Origin: Pipra filicauda
Taxonomy: Eukaryota > Chordata > Aves > Passeriformes > Pipridae
DNA: 64,000 bases
Assembly: GCF_003945595.2 (NCBI RefSeq)
Contig: NW_024104302.1
Location: 2,002,408-2,066,407 of the forward strand
Direction: 5' to 3'
Part shown: positions 1 through 15,700 of the stretch, one piece after another
Position numbering within the stretch: the stretch's first letter is position 1
Layout of the letters: every line of letters begins with the position of its first letter
Notes under the pieces: model-generated
What the model saw: the letters and a program-made list of their open reading frames with translations, nothing else
Told to the model about the DNA's origin: nothing
Database searches by the model: none
Made by a program: the position numbers and the translations under genes

Positions 1-1842
1 TTTTTTTTTTACTATTTAAAAAACAAAATCTGGGAAGTTTGCAAGCCCCCCTCCCCCCGCCGCCCCAACGCCCCAAAGCTTATGGCGGCCTTTCCATGGT
101 ACGTATATGTAGGGGTGGGTGAGCGGGGTGGGCACGCTGGGCTGGGCTGGGCGCTGGGGCTGCCCCGCTCACCCGCAGCCGGGGCTGATGCACCGGGGAC
201 GGGGCTCGGGGCAGCAGCTTGTCCTCTCACAAGTGAATCCTGATCCTGCCCAAACTTCCCGACCGGGGGAGAAGCAGGCTGGTGTGGGGACTGGAGTGTC
301 ACCCCCATCTCGAGCTGCTGCCACCGAGTCGCCCAGGATGTGCTGCTCTTCCCCGTGGGCAGCAGCAGTGAGGGGTTCTGGGCTGGAGCCAGGACTGGTT
401 CTGGAGCACCACGGGTCATGCGGGAAGGGGTGCTGCGGTGCTCTGCTCCATCCCAAGTTCCCCCTGATCCCATGCACCCCACACACTAATTGCTGCCTTT
501 TTTTTTTTCTTTCCAAGGCAGCAGTTTTTGCTGGAGCGAGTGCTGGAGGGTGGGCTGTGCTGGATGGGGTGGGAGTGAATGGGGTCAATGACAGGGAGAG
601 AGCAGAGGAATCCACTCCCTGGGGCCGTGCACTGGCCCATTGCAGCTGGAGGAGATGGGTGCCCTGCTGGCACTGGGATGGGGTTGCTGTGCCAGGCAGC
701 TGCGGTGCTGGTCACTCCAGAACCACCTGCCAGCATTGCCCAGAGCACCCCATGGGAAGCCCAGCATCTATGGGAGTGGGCACTCGCAGCACTGGGAGTT
801 TGGGGTGTTACTCTAATGCCTAATTGTGAGGGTTCCCCCTGCTCCCCAAGGGCTATGGTAATGGCTTCGGTTTGGGACATTTGTTCTTCAGAAAAAAACC
901 CAAGTTCCTCTTGGGTTTCTCAGCAAGTCACATGGACTGATGGTATTTCCCGGCTTTGCTGCTGCTAAATGTCCATGTTCTTTCCATTTTCCTCTGCATT
1001 TTGGTTCTGTCCCTTCCTCACCATGTGCTACGTTCTTGCTCTTCCTCTTCCCATCACCTTTATCAAGGCTCAGTTTGGATTTTCAATCCTGTTCATGGAG
1101 GAATGTGAGAATTGGACTGAGTGGGGCTGAAACGTGGGTAAGGGGTCAAGTGAGTGCTTAAACCCTGCAGCTCCTGGTTTGGTTACGTGGGTAACTGCTT
1201 TGCAACCTGGAGCTCAGTAGATATTCGGGAGCCTGAGCTGGAGCAGGTTGAGTGTGTCACCCCCTGGGAGGGATGCTGGGCTGGCCCTGACTGTGCAGAG
1301 CACAGCCCCGCTGCCATGGGACCTGCCACGGCTTCAGCAATTCCCCGGGATAGAGACAAGCCAGGCAGGACTGAGAGCACACACGTGTGCTCACAGGCAC
1401 TTGTGTCTGAGCTGTCTTCCAGTCACCCTTGTGCTGCTCCAGAGCCCTGGCACTCACCACTGCTGGCAGGTGCTGCTCCTCTGGGGCTGAATGTTCCTGT
1501 TTGGGTGTTTCATCCAGCTCTGAGCCTTCCTCACCTTCCCAACATCAGTGCAGTGGGAAGGGCTGCTCCGGAGGGAAGTGTGTGGGTGTCCCTGTGGCAG
1601 TGGGACTGTGTGTGCGTGCACCAGTCCCACCAGTGACACCGAGAGCTGCCGGTGATGCCGGCACTCAGTGGGATGCCCCCGCATGGTGCTGGGGCTGTCG
1701 CATAGCCTGGCCTGCCCTGAGCACCACTGTCACCACCGCTGTCACCACACCACCATCGCCATGCCACCACAGCCCTTCGCTGAGCCCTGGCTGAGGTTTG
1801 CAGGGCCCTAATCCCTTTCCCTTGTGTCTCTTTCATCTCCAG
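1..1842. other. Upstream region without a recognised gene
   Basis: I recognise no coding exon here. The open frames are unsupported by any protein family I know and look like products of GC-rich composition. A good splice acceptor (pyrimidine run followed by AG at 1841-1842) suggests that the exon carrying the C17orf113 start codon begins at 1843, so one or more non-coding exons of that gene may lie here or further left. The first 45 bases are T- and A-rich and could be the 3' end of a neighbouring transcript, but I cannot assign it. Confidence 0.5.
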
Positions 1843-1933
1843 TCGGACCAGGAGAGTGGTAATAGACCTTCTTACTAAATTAAATGTGCAGGCTGCTCCT
1901 CAAGGCACGGCGCGGTTCAACCGTAGTGTTTGA

Positions 1934-5000
<3,067 letters not shown>

Positions 5001-5630
5001 GTGTGGCCAGTGAGGGCTGAGCCCTCGGGCGGGAGCCGGGGCCTGCAGGCAGTGCCCAGCACCAGCTCAATGCTGCCTTTCCACGTCGCTGGTCACTGTG
5101 GGGCTGGGCGGCCGCGGTGGATGGTGACCTGCTCCGTGCTGGGAAGAGGAAACAGGATCCTTCACAAAGCCACGCTGGTCCTATGACCACCCCTCCCTCA
5201 TCCACCAAGCATCTGGCTGAATTGCCCAGAATTCAAAAGCCTGGGGCCACCTAAGGTCCCAAATTGCAATGATTTTTCTCCAAGGGTTTGTCATTATTTT
5301 GTTTTAGGGATAGGAAGGCAAATCTTCTCTTGAGCTCAAATGTCATGTTGCCTTTGCACAAAGATACCCAGCAGCTTCTGCTTAATACTCTGCAAAAATA
5401 ATAGATTTCTGTTGTTCTGGAGCCTCGAGAGCGAATGCAGAAAAGGCAGAACATCCTCCCAGCCTGGAGTCGACCCTGACATGCCTGGCGGTGTCGTGTT
5501 GGTGTTCCTTGTGCACAGCACAGAGTATTTTTAGCAGTGGCATCAAGTCATGATCATTTCAAGAGCAAGAGATTTAGGGAACGATATTGTAATGGCCAAG
5601 GAAATATAACTTTAAATGCGTCATTGTGTA

Positions 5631-5680
5631 CATATGTGTATGTGTGTATATATATAAATATATATATATAAATATATGTA
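5631..5680. repeat. TG/TA microsatellite
   Basis: Alternating purine-pyrimidine run (TGTGTATATATA with short AAA interruptions) inside the C17orf113 3' UTR. Confidence 0.85.
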
Positions 5681-5755
5681 TTAAAAAGGTCTAACTTAAT
5701 TTTCCTAGTGCTTAAAGTTTAAAGATATATAAAGGGACTTTTTTTGCAAGGACAG

Positions 5756-5761
5756 AATAAA
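5756..5761 (+). terminator. C17orf113: Polyadenylation signal of C17orf113
   Basis: Canonical AATAAA about 755 bases after the stop codon, with TG- and T-rich sequence following at 5785-5805. Confidence 0.6.
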
Positions 5762-5785
5762 TTATGATCGGCGTCCAGAAATAAT

Positions 5786-8700
5786 CAGTAGTGTATTTCT
5801 GGTCTTTCCAAAACGTCCACACGTCTCAGCTTTCCCTTTGCACCCTGAGCTCTCGGCAACCTGCTGCCCAAGAGAAAGTCCTTCAACACCTGCTTTTGAG
5901 ACCATCCAGAGGTGTTCAGCTTGCATTCCTCCTCTGAAGTGTTACTCTCTTTATCCTGAGGTGAGCAGAGCTGTTGGTGCCCGTGGTGGGCAGGGGCTTG
6001 GGCACCTCTGCCCTCGGGTCTGGGGGTGCTGGCGCGGTGGCTGAGTGGGGCTGGGGTGCTGCGTGGTGTGTTCCAGCATGACAGGGCTCTGCTGGTTTTG
6101 ACTTGGAAGGCTGTTTCCTTCAGATCTGACTGATTCTAATCAGCAATAAACCCAATGCAGCAGCCCGAAGCATCACCTCAGTTGAATCCTGAGGGCTGAG
6201 TTCTCTGCTGGGGTTGTCAAAAGCTGCCCCACCTGCTCCCCCATGGTCTGGTTGCTCCGGGAGTCCAGTGTGTTGCAATCTGTTTGTTACTGGTCTGGAT
6301 CCCAGAGGTGCCTGGGCTGCATTGGTGCTGCTGTTGTGGTCCAGTGTTGTGACTGGGTGTTTCTCCTCTTCTCAGTCCCTCAGCCTTTGGCATTGAGGAG
6401 CACACGTGTCTCCCAGGAAGCCTCCTGGAAAGAGCTGGAGTGAGTTCAGCCCATGCTTGGTCAGAGGCAAAGTTTTAAAGCCCTGTGTAAGGATTTGGAG
6501 ACACCACCAAAATTTGCTGAGAACACCTCCCTAGCGGGAGGGAGCCAGGCTGCCTCTGTGTGAATAAACAGCTCTGTCTCCATCTGGCCTGGGCAGACTC
6601 TGCACCAGATGCTCTCTGAGGCAGCAGCGTCTGCGGAGATGGGTCCTTGGCAGACTCGTGTTTGTATGAGAACCTGCAGCGTTGGCCCTGCTGCCTTCAG
6701 AGGCAGCTCTGGGAGGTTCACATGCATGGGGTGTGAGAGCACAACAGTTGCTCTGCTCTGCCTTGCAGGGACCAGGAGAAAACCTGCTGCAGGTGTGTGT
6801 TCAGTGGCTGCGTGGAGTGAAGGGTTGGGGAACAGGCTGGGAACTGTGTCCATGCATGGTCTTGGGGGCTTGGTTAAACGTAAGGCTGAAATACACCTTT
6901 AAATTCCAAGAGACCCCTCTGAGAGCCACTTGTCTGCACGACAGGAACCGGGCTGAGCTCCAGACAGATGATGTGCAGGATCTGATGGCTCTGGCTGAGC
7001 CCCAGGCAGAGGATGTGCAGCACCATAGCAGTGACGTTGTGGGCTTTGGCATCTCTTGGTCAGACCTGGATGCTACCTGTGGAACTGGGGGGGACACAGA
7101 GACCCCCTCCACAGGCTGCAGCAGGTATTTGTGCTGGGAACACGGGGTTCCCACACTCCCCTCCTTGCATCAGCCCCATGGAATGCTCCACAGGGCCTGG
7201 AGCACATCCCATCCTGGCAGGACCTGTGGTGCTGAAGCAGTAGCGTTTGTTGTGGCCGTGGGGGCTCCTCTGCCAAAACAGGGGGAGACACAGAGCCGGT
7301 GCTGTGGCAGAGGACACCCCACTCCGGAGCTGCAGACTGAGCGTCTGGGGATGCCATTCACCAGCACAGCCCAGCCCACCACTGGCCGTGCTCGTCACCT
7401 TGGGTAAGGTCGTGTCATTCTATACAGACCTGGGGCCCTGCCACTCTCCTCAAAGCAAATCCCTGTAATTGAGTGTCTAATTAATACCTAAAAATACCGC
7501 CCTCAGCTGCTGCCGGAATCTGCCCTGCAGCAAAGGTAAGGCAGGACCGGCAGTGCCATGGCCCTGTAACCTTGGGAAGGTGCCCCAGGAGCATCACGTG
7601 GGTGCCCCAGTGGAGTGCTGTGGCTTTCTGGGCAGCTTTGATGGCACTGGGGTGGCTTCAGCCCTTTTCCTGCTCCCGAGGGTCTTGTCTGCTTCAGGGG
7701 CAAAGCTGGGGGGAAAGGTCCTGACCCTCCAAGGGGTCTCACTGGGATTTCTGGGCTCTCTCCAACCACCTGGTTTATCCCAGCCCAGAAATATGTTTAA
7801 TCCACAAATCTGAGCTCAAGGATGTGCCAAAGAGGTTGGTGTATCTTGTCTGTACTGTTGTGGGCAGCAGCTGCTGCGGGTGGTGGCTGTCCCTGGGACT
7901 CTGTGTCCCCTCAGCATCCCCCCTGTGCCTGCCCAGTGCAGGGGCTACTCCCCAGGGAGTGAACCCCTTTATGTGGTTACTGATGTTGGGGGAGGAGACA
8001 ATTGCCTGCCCTCTTGTTCTTCCCAGATATATATATTTACATGTACATATATTTTATGTTTTTAAGGCCAGTGCAGTCAGCGCAAACCGCACTGACAGTG
8101 GTGATCAGCACCCCTCGTGATCCAGCCCCAAATGCCTTCACTGCTGCTCTCTCATGGGGCCGCTTGTGCTGGGGGGTCCTCAGGCAGCTCCCACGGCGCC
8201 GGCTGGGCTGTCTCAGATGATTTGATGCAGAAACACTGTTTCACGCCTCAGAAGGTTAATTATGCACTGCTCACCCAGTCCTGCTCGCTGCTGCTCCCTC
8301 CTCATTGCTGCTGCTGCTGCTGTAATGTTATTTATTTATTTTTAAGCAGTTTCGCAGATTTCCCTTCTGGGCGACTCTGGAATTAACTCGATCAGTGCAC
8401 GCCTGATGAAGCAAACTGTAATTCCTCCCCGGAGTCAGGCCCGGCTCGGGGATGGCTCCGGCGCCGTGGCAGAGCCGCCGCGTGCGCTCGCCCAGAAAGA
8501 GGTCGTTGGTGCCCGTGGGGCCGGCGGCGAGCGCTCGCTGCTCAAATCCAGGGGATCTCTCGAACTTTGAATTTCAGATTCATGTCTCGGCTCCTGCACC
8601 AGCTGGGATTGGCGCAGGGTGGGTGCAGAGCAGAGTAAGGAGCAGCACCAGCCTGGGGTCCTTGTCCTGCACAACCAGTGTAGGGTGTAGGGGGCTGGAG

Positions 8701-9769
8701 GAGGGCTCAGGCTCAGCGCTCTCACAAAGAGGTGCTGGTGGTGATGGCTCCCAGTTAGTGTTCCTGCTGTGGGAGCAGCAGATCCCCCCGACACCCTCCC
8801 ACAAGGGCTGTTCTCTGCTCTGCTGGGGTGGTGGGATGGGGTCACGCTGTGCTGTGGCAGGGGCTCCACAATGCCTTTGAGGTGAAGAAGAACGCAAAAA
8901 TCAAAAAAACAAGAGATGTTGGCCTTGTCCTTGCTGCAGGTGGAGGAACAGGGCTGTGAGTGGGCTGGAGGAGGCATGAAGCCGTGTGGGATGTGAATGG
9001 GCTCTTCTGGCTCAGCGTTCTGAAACCGTTTCTGATTTATTCTGTTTGATTAATTAATTTTTTTTATTTTAGCTTTCCCCCCTCCTCCCTCTCAGAGCTG
9101 GGCAGGGACCCTCTCTGCCACTCAGAGGATGCTTTGCTGTGCTCATCATCCGTGATGAGCCTGACTGAGAACCTGGAATGGGGAGCAGGCTGGAGTCAGA
9201 TCCCTCTGCTTGGCCTTCCTTCCCTCCCTCCCTCCCTCCTTCCCTCCATCCCACGGGTGTTTTCTTTTTAGACAGAACATTATTAATAACCCCAGGCTAT
9301 TTTTAAGTCGCACGCCGGAGCGCGTGGTTCGTTTGCGGGTGACGGGGAGCGGCGGCTGTAGCGTGGGAGCGGGGGCAGCTCAGCCTCTGCCCCTGGTCCT
9401 TCCTCCACTGCTGGCAGCCAAAACCTCACTGGCCCCGGTGAGGAACCCCCATGGTGCTGTCGTGGGGGAGCCCAAGGAAGGGGCTGCTTCCCTGGGGGAG
9501 GTTTTGACACCTTTTGGAGGGTTCAGAGCGAGTTCCTGAGCATGTCCACGCTCTGATGTGGAGGCAGCTGCATTCAGCTTCAAACTGGGCTGCTGGTTTT
9601 GAGCCTGAAAGACAAAGGGGTGCCCAGGGCCACCCTGGGCTGCGACCTTTCACTGAGGAGGGGCCATGCACAGCAGATGTCCCCGCGTGCCGTGTCTCAG
9701 GTGCCTGGTCTCCCCGCTGCGAGCAGGGACCACCAGTGCTAATGCTGCTCTTTCCCTTTGCCTGCACAG
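5786..9769. other. Intergenic or 5' part of ZNF385C, no exon identified
   Basis: The reading frame requires at least one ZNF385C exon upstream of 9770 that ends one base into a glycine codon. In mammals this upstream coding exon is only a few residues long. I could not locate it here with confidence, and it may lie anywhere in this stretch or beyond. The region has GC-rich filler, a pyrimidine microsatellite at 9213-9247, a CTG run near 8308-8322 and an AT-rich island at 8225-8425 that resembles conserved non-coding DNA. Confidence 0.4.
9213..9247. repeat. Polypyrimidine (TTCC/CCCT)n microsatellite
   Basis: Pure pyrimidine stretch of repeated TTCC and CCCT units. Confidence 0.85.
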
Positions 9770-12700
9770 GTCCCTCCGGACACAGCAGCCCCCTCTTAGC
9801 ATCATTGCCCATCCCTGGACGGCCCCTTCACCCCCCCTTGGACATCAAGCACTTTCTGACCTTCAGGCTCAACGGGACATCACCGCTCAACCTGTTCCCC
9901 AACTTCAACACGGTGAGTCCCTGGAGGTGGGTGGGCATTGGCTGTTGGACCCCTCTTCCCCTGCAGCAGTCCCTCCTTTACATGGCACTGGTCCTTGAAC
10001 CGCACCAGGTAGTTTCTGGTTTAATTCCCAGGATCTTTGGCTGCTGGACACCAGTTCAACACGCCTGTCCTGCCCTTAGCTCAGAGCGATTCCTGCCCAG
10101 CCAGTGCCTGTCGGTACCAGAGTTAAAAACGTGGTTCATTTTAACCAAGATCAATTGGATTTTGCCCCTGGAATCAATAGTAATAAAGTAGCTCTGGAGA
10201 GCAGTTCATTAGCTGAAAAATAAATAAGGAAAAGGAAAGAAAGAGAGAGAAGGTGTTACAGATATGAGGAGTGTGGCTGGTGCTGTGGGTGTTGGGGAGT
10301 CGGGGTGATAGGGGGACTGCTCCCACCCCAATGTTCTATTAGACAGCTAAACCAACAGTGTGTCGGGTGTGCAATGGTGTTTTCCCCATGCCATGCTGCT
10401 TCCCCAGGCTGGTCCCAGCCCTGTGGGGGTCTCTGTCCCCCTGAGTGCTCTCCAGCATTGCTGTGGGGCAGATTCTGCTTCAGGAAGGGCAGTGGGCCCC
10501 AGGGCTGCTCCCCCTCTCCCCTGCTGAGGCAGGGCTGGCGTTTCAGGGTTCAGAAAATGCCCGTGGTTTTCGCTCGTGATCCTGGAAACGGGACTTTCCT
10601 GAGCCCCCTCCGTGCTTGCCAGCCTTTTGTGAGTGGCATTGAGCTTAAACCTGCTCGGAAGGTGCAAATTATCGCTGAGATCTTCAAAGACGGCGCAGGA
10701 ATTAAGCACAGGATTCCTGTTGCTGTTGAATGGGATTCAGGCGTCTGAGTCCCTTAAGCTCTTTTGAAGCCCCAGCCCAGCCTCTCCCTGGCTAATGAGC
10801 AGGAACACAAACACAGGACAGGAGGGGTTTTGATGCCATTACGGTTCCTGCTCTTTGTCTGGGCTCTTTTTTTAGTCACTGGAATCAGGAGTGAACTTGA
10901 CCCAGCGCCTGTTGTTCACTCCCCTCAGCTCCCGCCTGCCGCTGCCTCGGCGCGTGTTCGCCCCGGTTTGGTGCTTTAAAAAAATCAGTAGCTTGGAATA
11001 TGAATCCGGTGCTTGCTGGAGCCGCACAGTGTTGCACGGCTGCTGTGCTCCATGGGGGCTCCTGCTGTGGAGGATGGGTCGGGCATGGATGGAGATGCCA
11101 GGGGAGGCTGTCACGGCTGTTCAGGCACCTGAAGTGAAGCGCTCTGAGCTCAGACCTGAGCCTGGCGTGTGCTGTTGGCCGAGCAGTGCCAGGGCTGATG
11201 ATCTGGAACACTTTGCACTTGGAGCAGGTCACGGGGCTCCCATGAACCCAGCAGATGTTTTACTCTGAAGCAAGCAAAACCCTTCCAAGCTGCCTGCTGC
11301 CACTCAGAGCAGCAACCAGGAATAAAAACCCCTAACACAGCACAGGAGGCACTTTCCGTGCTCCAAAGGCCCTTCCCTGCTCTTGGGATGTTGCAAATCC
11401 CCAGGACCTAGCAGCGCCTCGTAAAACTCCGTCAGGAGACACGATCTGAACGGATGTTGCATCCCTGTGAATTCCCAGTCCTGACCTCAGGGGCCACAGG
11501 GAGCTCAACACAGGGATCGCTATTTATGTCGACAGGAACATCCAGGGATAAATAAAGTAATGTGAGTCAATACAAATTGACTATAAAGCCGGGATCTTTA
11601 TTCCCCAAGAGTGTGGTGCCCAAAGCCAACCTCTGTTGCTGGCTCCGTTCTGCTGGAAGCCACTGGGAAGCTCCTCAGCCTCCGACTGTGGGTGCCGGTA
11701 CGTACGGCGGTGGCACAGCCCCCACTGGCCCCATGGGAGCTGTGGGGGCTTTTCCGTGTCCGAGGTAGCTGTGAGGGTGTGGTTGAGGCCAGGACAGTCT
11801 CTGGCTGCATTTGTGTTCTCGTGCCAGCATCTTTCCTCTGCATCCTCCTTTGATCCCTGCCCTGCTCCTGCTCCGGTGCTTGGGGCGTGGATGAGCCCAC
11901 GGGAGCCAGTGGTGCTCCGTGGGAGCCAGTGGTGATTGATGGGATCTGGTGGTGCTCGGTGAGAGCAACCGGTTGGAACCTGGTAGCTGACATTGCTGGG
12001 AAGGTTGGAGCCGTTTTTCTTTTTCTGAAAGAAGAGGTGGGTGTTTCTCTGGAAAGCAAGCGCCAGCCCCACAGCCCGTCAGCGTGGGGATGCTGCCAGC
12101 AGCACGTTGCAATGTTTGTCGTCAGGCATGGAGCAGCATCTTGGCCATCTGTAGCTTCCTCCGGGTCTCTGCCGAACCCCAAATGCCTCTTCATTTATAT
12201 GCCAGATAAGTGAGTAAAATTTCATAGCAAACAGGCACTTCATTAATCACCTGCTTTTACCATTCTGCTCACTCCTGGAAAGGAATTTGGGGTCTTGATA
12301 ATGGCGCTGTTGTCCAGGCATGTGCCTCGAAGACTGATGCACCTGTCTCGGCAGCGAAATAGCTTTGCAGAGAAATACGATCGCTGAAAACCCCGGGCTC
12401 TCCTGACAGCAGGACTCAGATAAGATAATCTCCCTGTGCCACAGGGTAGGGAACAATAGTTGCATTATAGATTAGAGCCACGCTCAGACAAAGAGGTTAT
12501 TCTTATGTTTTCTCCCTTAATAAATGCATTTTGTTTAAAACAATTATGGCTTTTGGAACCACTTTGGTGCCTGGGCTGCGGAATGAGGCTGAGCCCTGGG
12601 GTGAGACAGAAGGGCCAGGGGCTGGCAGTGGCCACATGCTCAGCCCCACTGTGGCCCCAGGCAGGCTGGACGATGGACAGTGCTCCTGGCAGGTCACCAA

Positions 12701-15700
12701 AGCAGGTCTGTGTGTACCCAGCCCAGTGAGTGAGTTGTCATCATTGGGTTTGAGCAGGTGCAGTGTACCAGAGCAGTGGGGCAGCCCAGAGGGGCTTTCA
12801 CGGGCACTGTGCCTCGGGCAAGCTGTGTCCATGGCTGTGGGCACTGGTGTCAAACAGTAATTTGCCATCTGTGACACCAGTGTCTGAGGTGGGGAGGGAC
12901 AGGGACAGACAGTGGGGACACACTGGGACAGACAGGGTCTCATCACCTCTGCCAGACCACAGCTGATGTTCAGACCCTGCGAGATTGGTGGATATAAGGA
13001 TGGTTTAAGCAGGACAGGAGCCGGTGTTGATGCACTGCCTCAGCAGCCACAGCCCCTCGCTCCCAGTGTGAGCTCTGTGGTGTTGGCAGCGGCTCCTTGG
13101 GAGCGTGGCAGGCGTGGGGGTCACCGGGTCGTGGTGCCACGCTAGGGCAGCCATCAGGATGTGGCACCAAGCCACCCTCTGCCCTCCCTCCCCTTCCAGA
13201 TGGACCCGGTGCAGAAGGCAGTGATCAGCCACACCTTTGGCGTGCCGGCCCCACTCAAGAAGAAGCAGTTCATATCCTGCAACATCTGCCACCTACGCTT
13301 CAACTCTGCGGTAAGCGGGGCCAGAGGTGGGGCTGGGGTGAGTGGGGCACATGGGGCCAGCACTGGAGCAGAGGCATCCCAAGATGATGGGCCATACTAC
13401 TCATCCACCAAAGCTGCCAGTGCTTGGTGTCAGGCAGCATGGGGGCAGTGGGGGCTGTGGGAGCTGCTCTTGCCTCCCTGAGCCCTGCGCCCTGGCCAGT
13501 CTCTGCCACCCGTGGAGGAGCTGTCCCAGCCTGGCCATGCTGCATCTGCAGCACCCGAGGCTGGTGCTGCTCTGCTACTGAAACTCAGCAGTTCTGGGCT
13601 TCGTGATTCCTCTCCGCAGCCAGGGGGCTTGGGGAAAAGCATTGCTTCCCTGTTCCAGGCTTCATCCCAGCTGGTAGTGCTGTGCCAGGAGAGTTGGTCC
13701 CACCACGTGCTCCCAGTGCTCCCGTGAGCACCCCATGTCCCTGTCCCCACTCTGCCCGTCCCTGCCCGTGTCCCCCCCAGGTTCCCCTGCGGGAGCGTAT
13801 GCTGGCACAGACCCTCACAGCCCGCGGGTGTTCTGGCGCGGCGGTGGTGACCTACTTCGGCTGCACCCAGTCCCATTCCAGCCCTGATATCCAGGGGGAG
13901 TTTATTGTCTTTGCTAATGAGGCACCACGCTCCGACGGGCCCTTTGCTTTCCCACGTACTGGCCGTCGGCCCTGACCACTGTTCCCAGCCCTTGGAAAGC
14001 CACGGGGGGAGGGAAGGGAAGGGATGGGATGCTTCCCCCTGCCAAGCCCTGGAAGCCTCAGCTGGCCCCCCGGATCATTGTGCAAATTAATCTGTGCTGC
14101 TCAGGGGTACAGTGTCTAATTCATACTGGGGTTCCTTTCCATAAATTGCCGAGCTGGAGTTGTTTTGGGGGACAATACGGCTTTGTCCCCCCTGGGAGGA
14201 CACCAATGCTTGGAGGATTTTCTTTTGTGGCTGTTTTTATCAGTTCGGTGCAGACATGAACCCGTCAGAGTCGCACTTCATTATCTATCCACTGTTTGCT
14301 GGGAGAGAGGAGCTGGGGGACGTGAACCGTGTGTTGGACAACCCTTAGGATACAGTGGGAGACATGTTATCCCCACTGATGAACCTCTTTATTTCATTTT
14401 TACAGCAACAATTCATTCTACATTTCTGGAGTCATAAATTTTGCCTGAAAGCTGCTTTTAGGAGTGACTTGATGCATTTAATCAGAGCAGGGTCCTTATC
14501 TCAGCCGTGCAACATGGTGATGTCTTAGAGAGTGACACCTCAGCCCCAATATGTCACTGTCAGAGCAGGCTGGGGGGAGGAGGGATGTGGCTCTGTGTTA
14601 CACCCCGTTGCCAACACCCCCTCTGTGTTACAGTCCACTGCCAACACCCCCTCTGTATTACACCCCCCTACCAGCATCCCCCCATGTTACACCCTGCTCC
14701 CAACAGCCCCTCTGTGGTAGTCGTGGCCCTGGGGGTGGATGTCACCAGAGGATGTGGCTGTACTGGAAATGTGCCTGAGCAGCCACATCCCAGAGCTGGC
14801 CTCGTAACGTGCCCTCTCTGTGCCCATCCTTCTGTCCGGCGGCTGCACCAACATGGTCATCCCGGTCTTTTGCCCCTAGAACCAGGCAGAAGCCCACTAC
14901 AAGGGGCACAAGCACGCGCGGAGGCTGAAGGCCATCGAGGCCATGAAGAACAAGCAGAAGGTGGCAGGGGCTGCAGCGGGGACCCCCAGCCAGGACAGTG
15001 CAGCCGACCTGTCCCCCATCCCCGAGGGCAGTGGGGAGCCCGGCAGCACAGGTACAGGTACAGGAAGGGGGGGACGGGGCTGGGGAGGCTGCAATCAGCA
15101 CGGCAGAGATGCCACTGCCAGCGTTCATAAATGAGCTTCTGTGCTCTGCCCGTGTGACAGGCTGAGCACGGGAACCTGAGCAGTGTCCTGGGGGGAGCCT
15201 GGCCCTGGGCATCCCTGTGGCTGTGGGGGGATGGCCGGTGTTTTCCCCGTGGTTTGGTGTCTCCGGGAGGTGTTTTGTATGGATGCGGGAGAGGAAGCGA
15301 TCTCTACCTCACACGTCCCAGGGCTCTGCCACATGCAGGGACAGCCCTGGTGGGAGCATGGACACATGCAGACAGTGCCCGAGATGGTCTGGGGGAGAAT
15401 GGCAGGTGCTCCCTGAAATCCAGAAAACCTGTTCAGGCACAGAGAACTTTCTGCCCATTTCTTTCTCTTTCCCGTTTCCCCCTTTCCTTCCCTGCCCTGC
15501 AGCTGACGCCAGCAGCCCACAGGAGCCAGAGGGTGAGGGCAGCAGCCTGGGGCTGGCGCCCAGCGCCGAGGAATCACCCACGGATCTGCCGGGCACCATC
15601 GCCCCACTGGGCTCCCCACTGGCCTCTGAGCTCTCAGAGGGCACCTCTGATGCCACCAGTGTGGCCTCCTCGTCCGCCCAGGCAGCCGAGGCACAGGCTG

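Larger units (their letters stand above)
5001..5785 (+). other. C17orf113: C17orf113 3' UTR
   Basis: AT-richer sequence after the stop codon, containing a TG/TA microsatellite and ending near an AATAAA at 5756-5761. The end point is inferred from the signal. A later AATAAA at 6145-6150 is an alternative. Confidence 0.6.

Noticed and set aside
12..482. 156-codon minus-strand frame at the left edge
   Set aside because: Low-complexity Pro/Ser/Ala content and no match to any family I know; it could at most be UTR of a neighbour.
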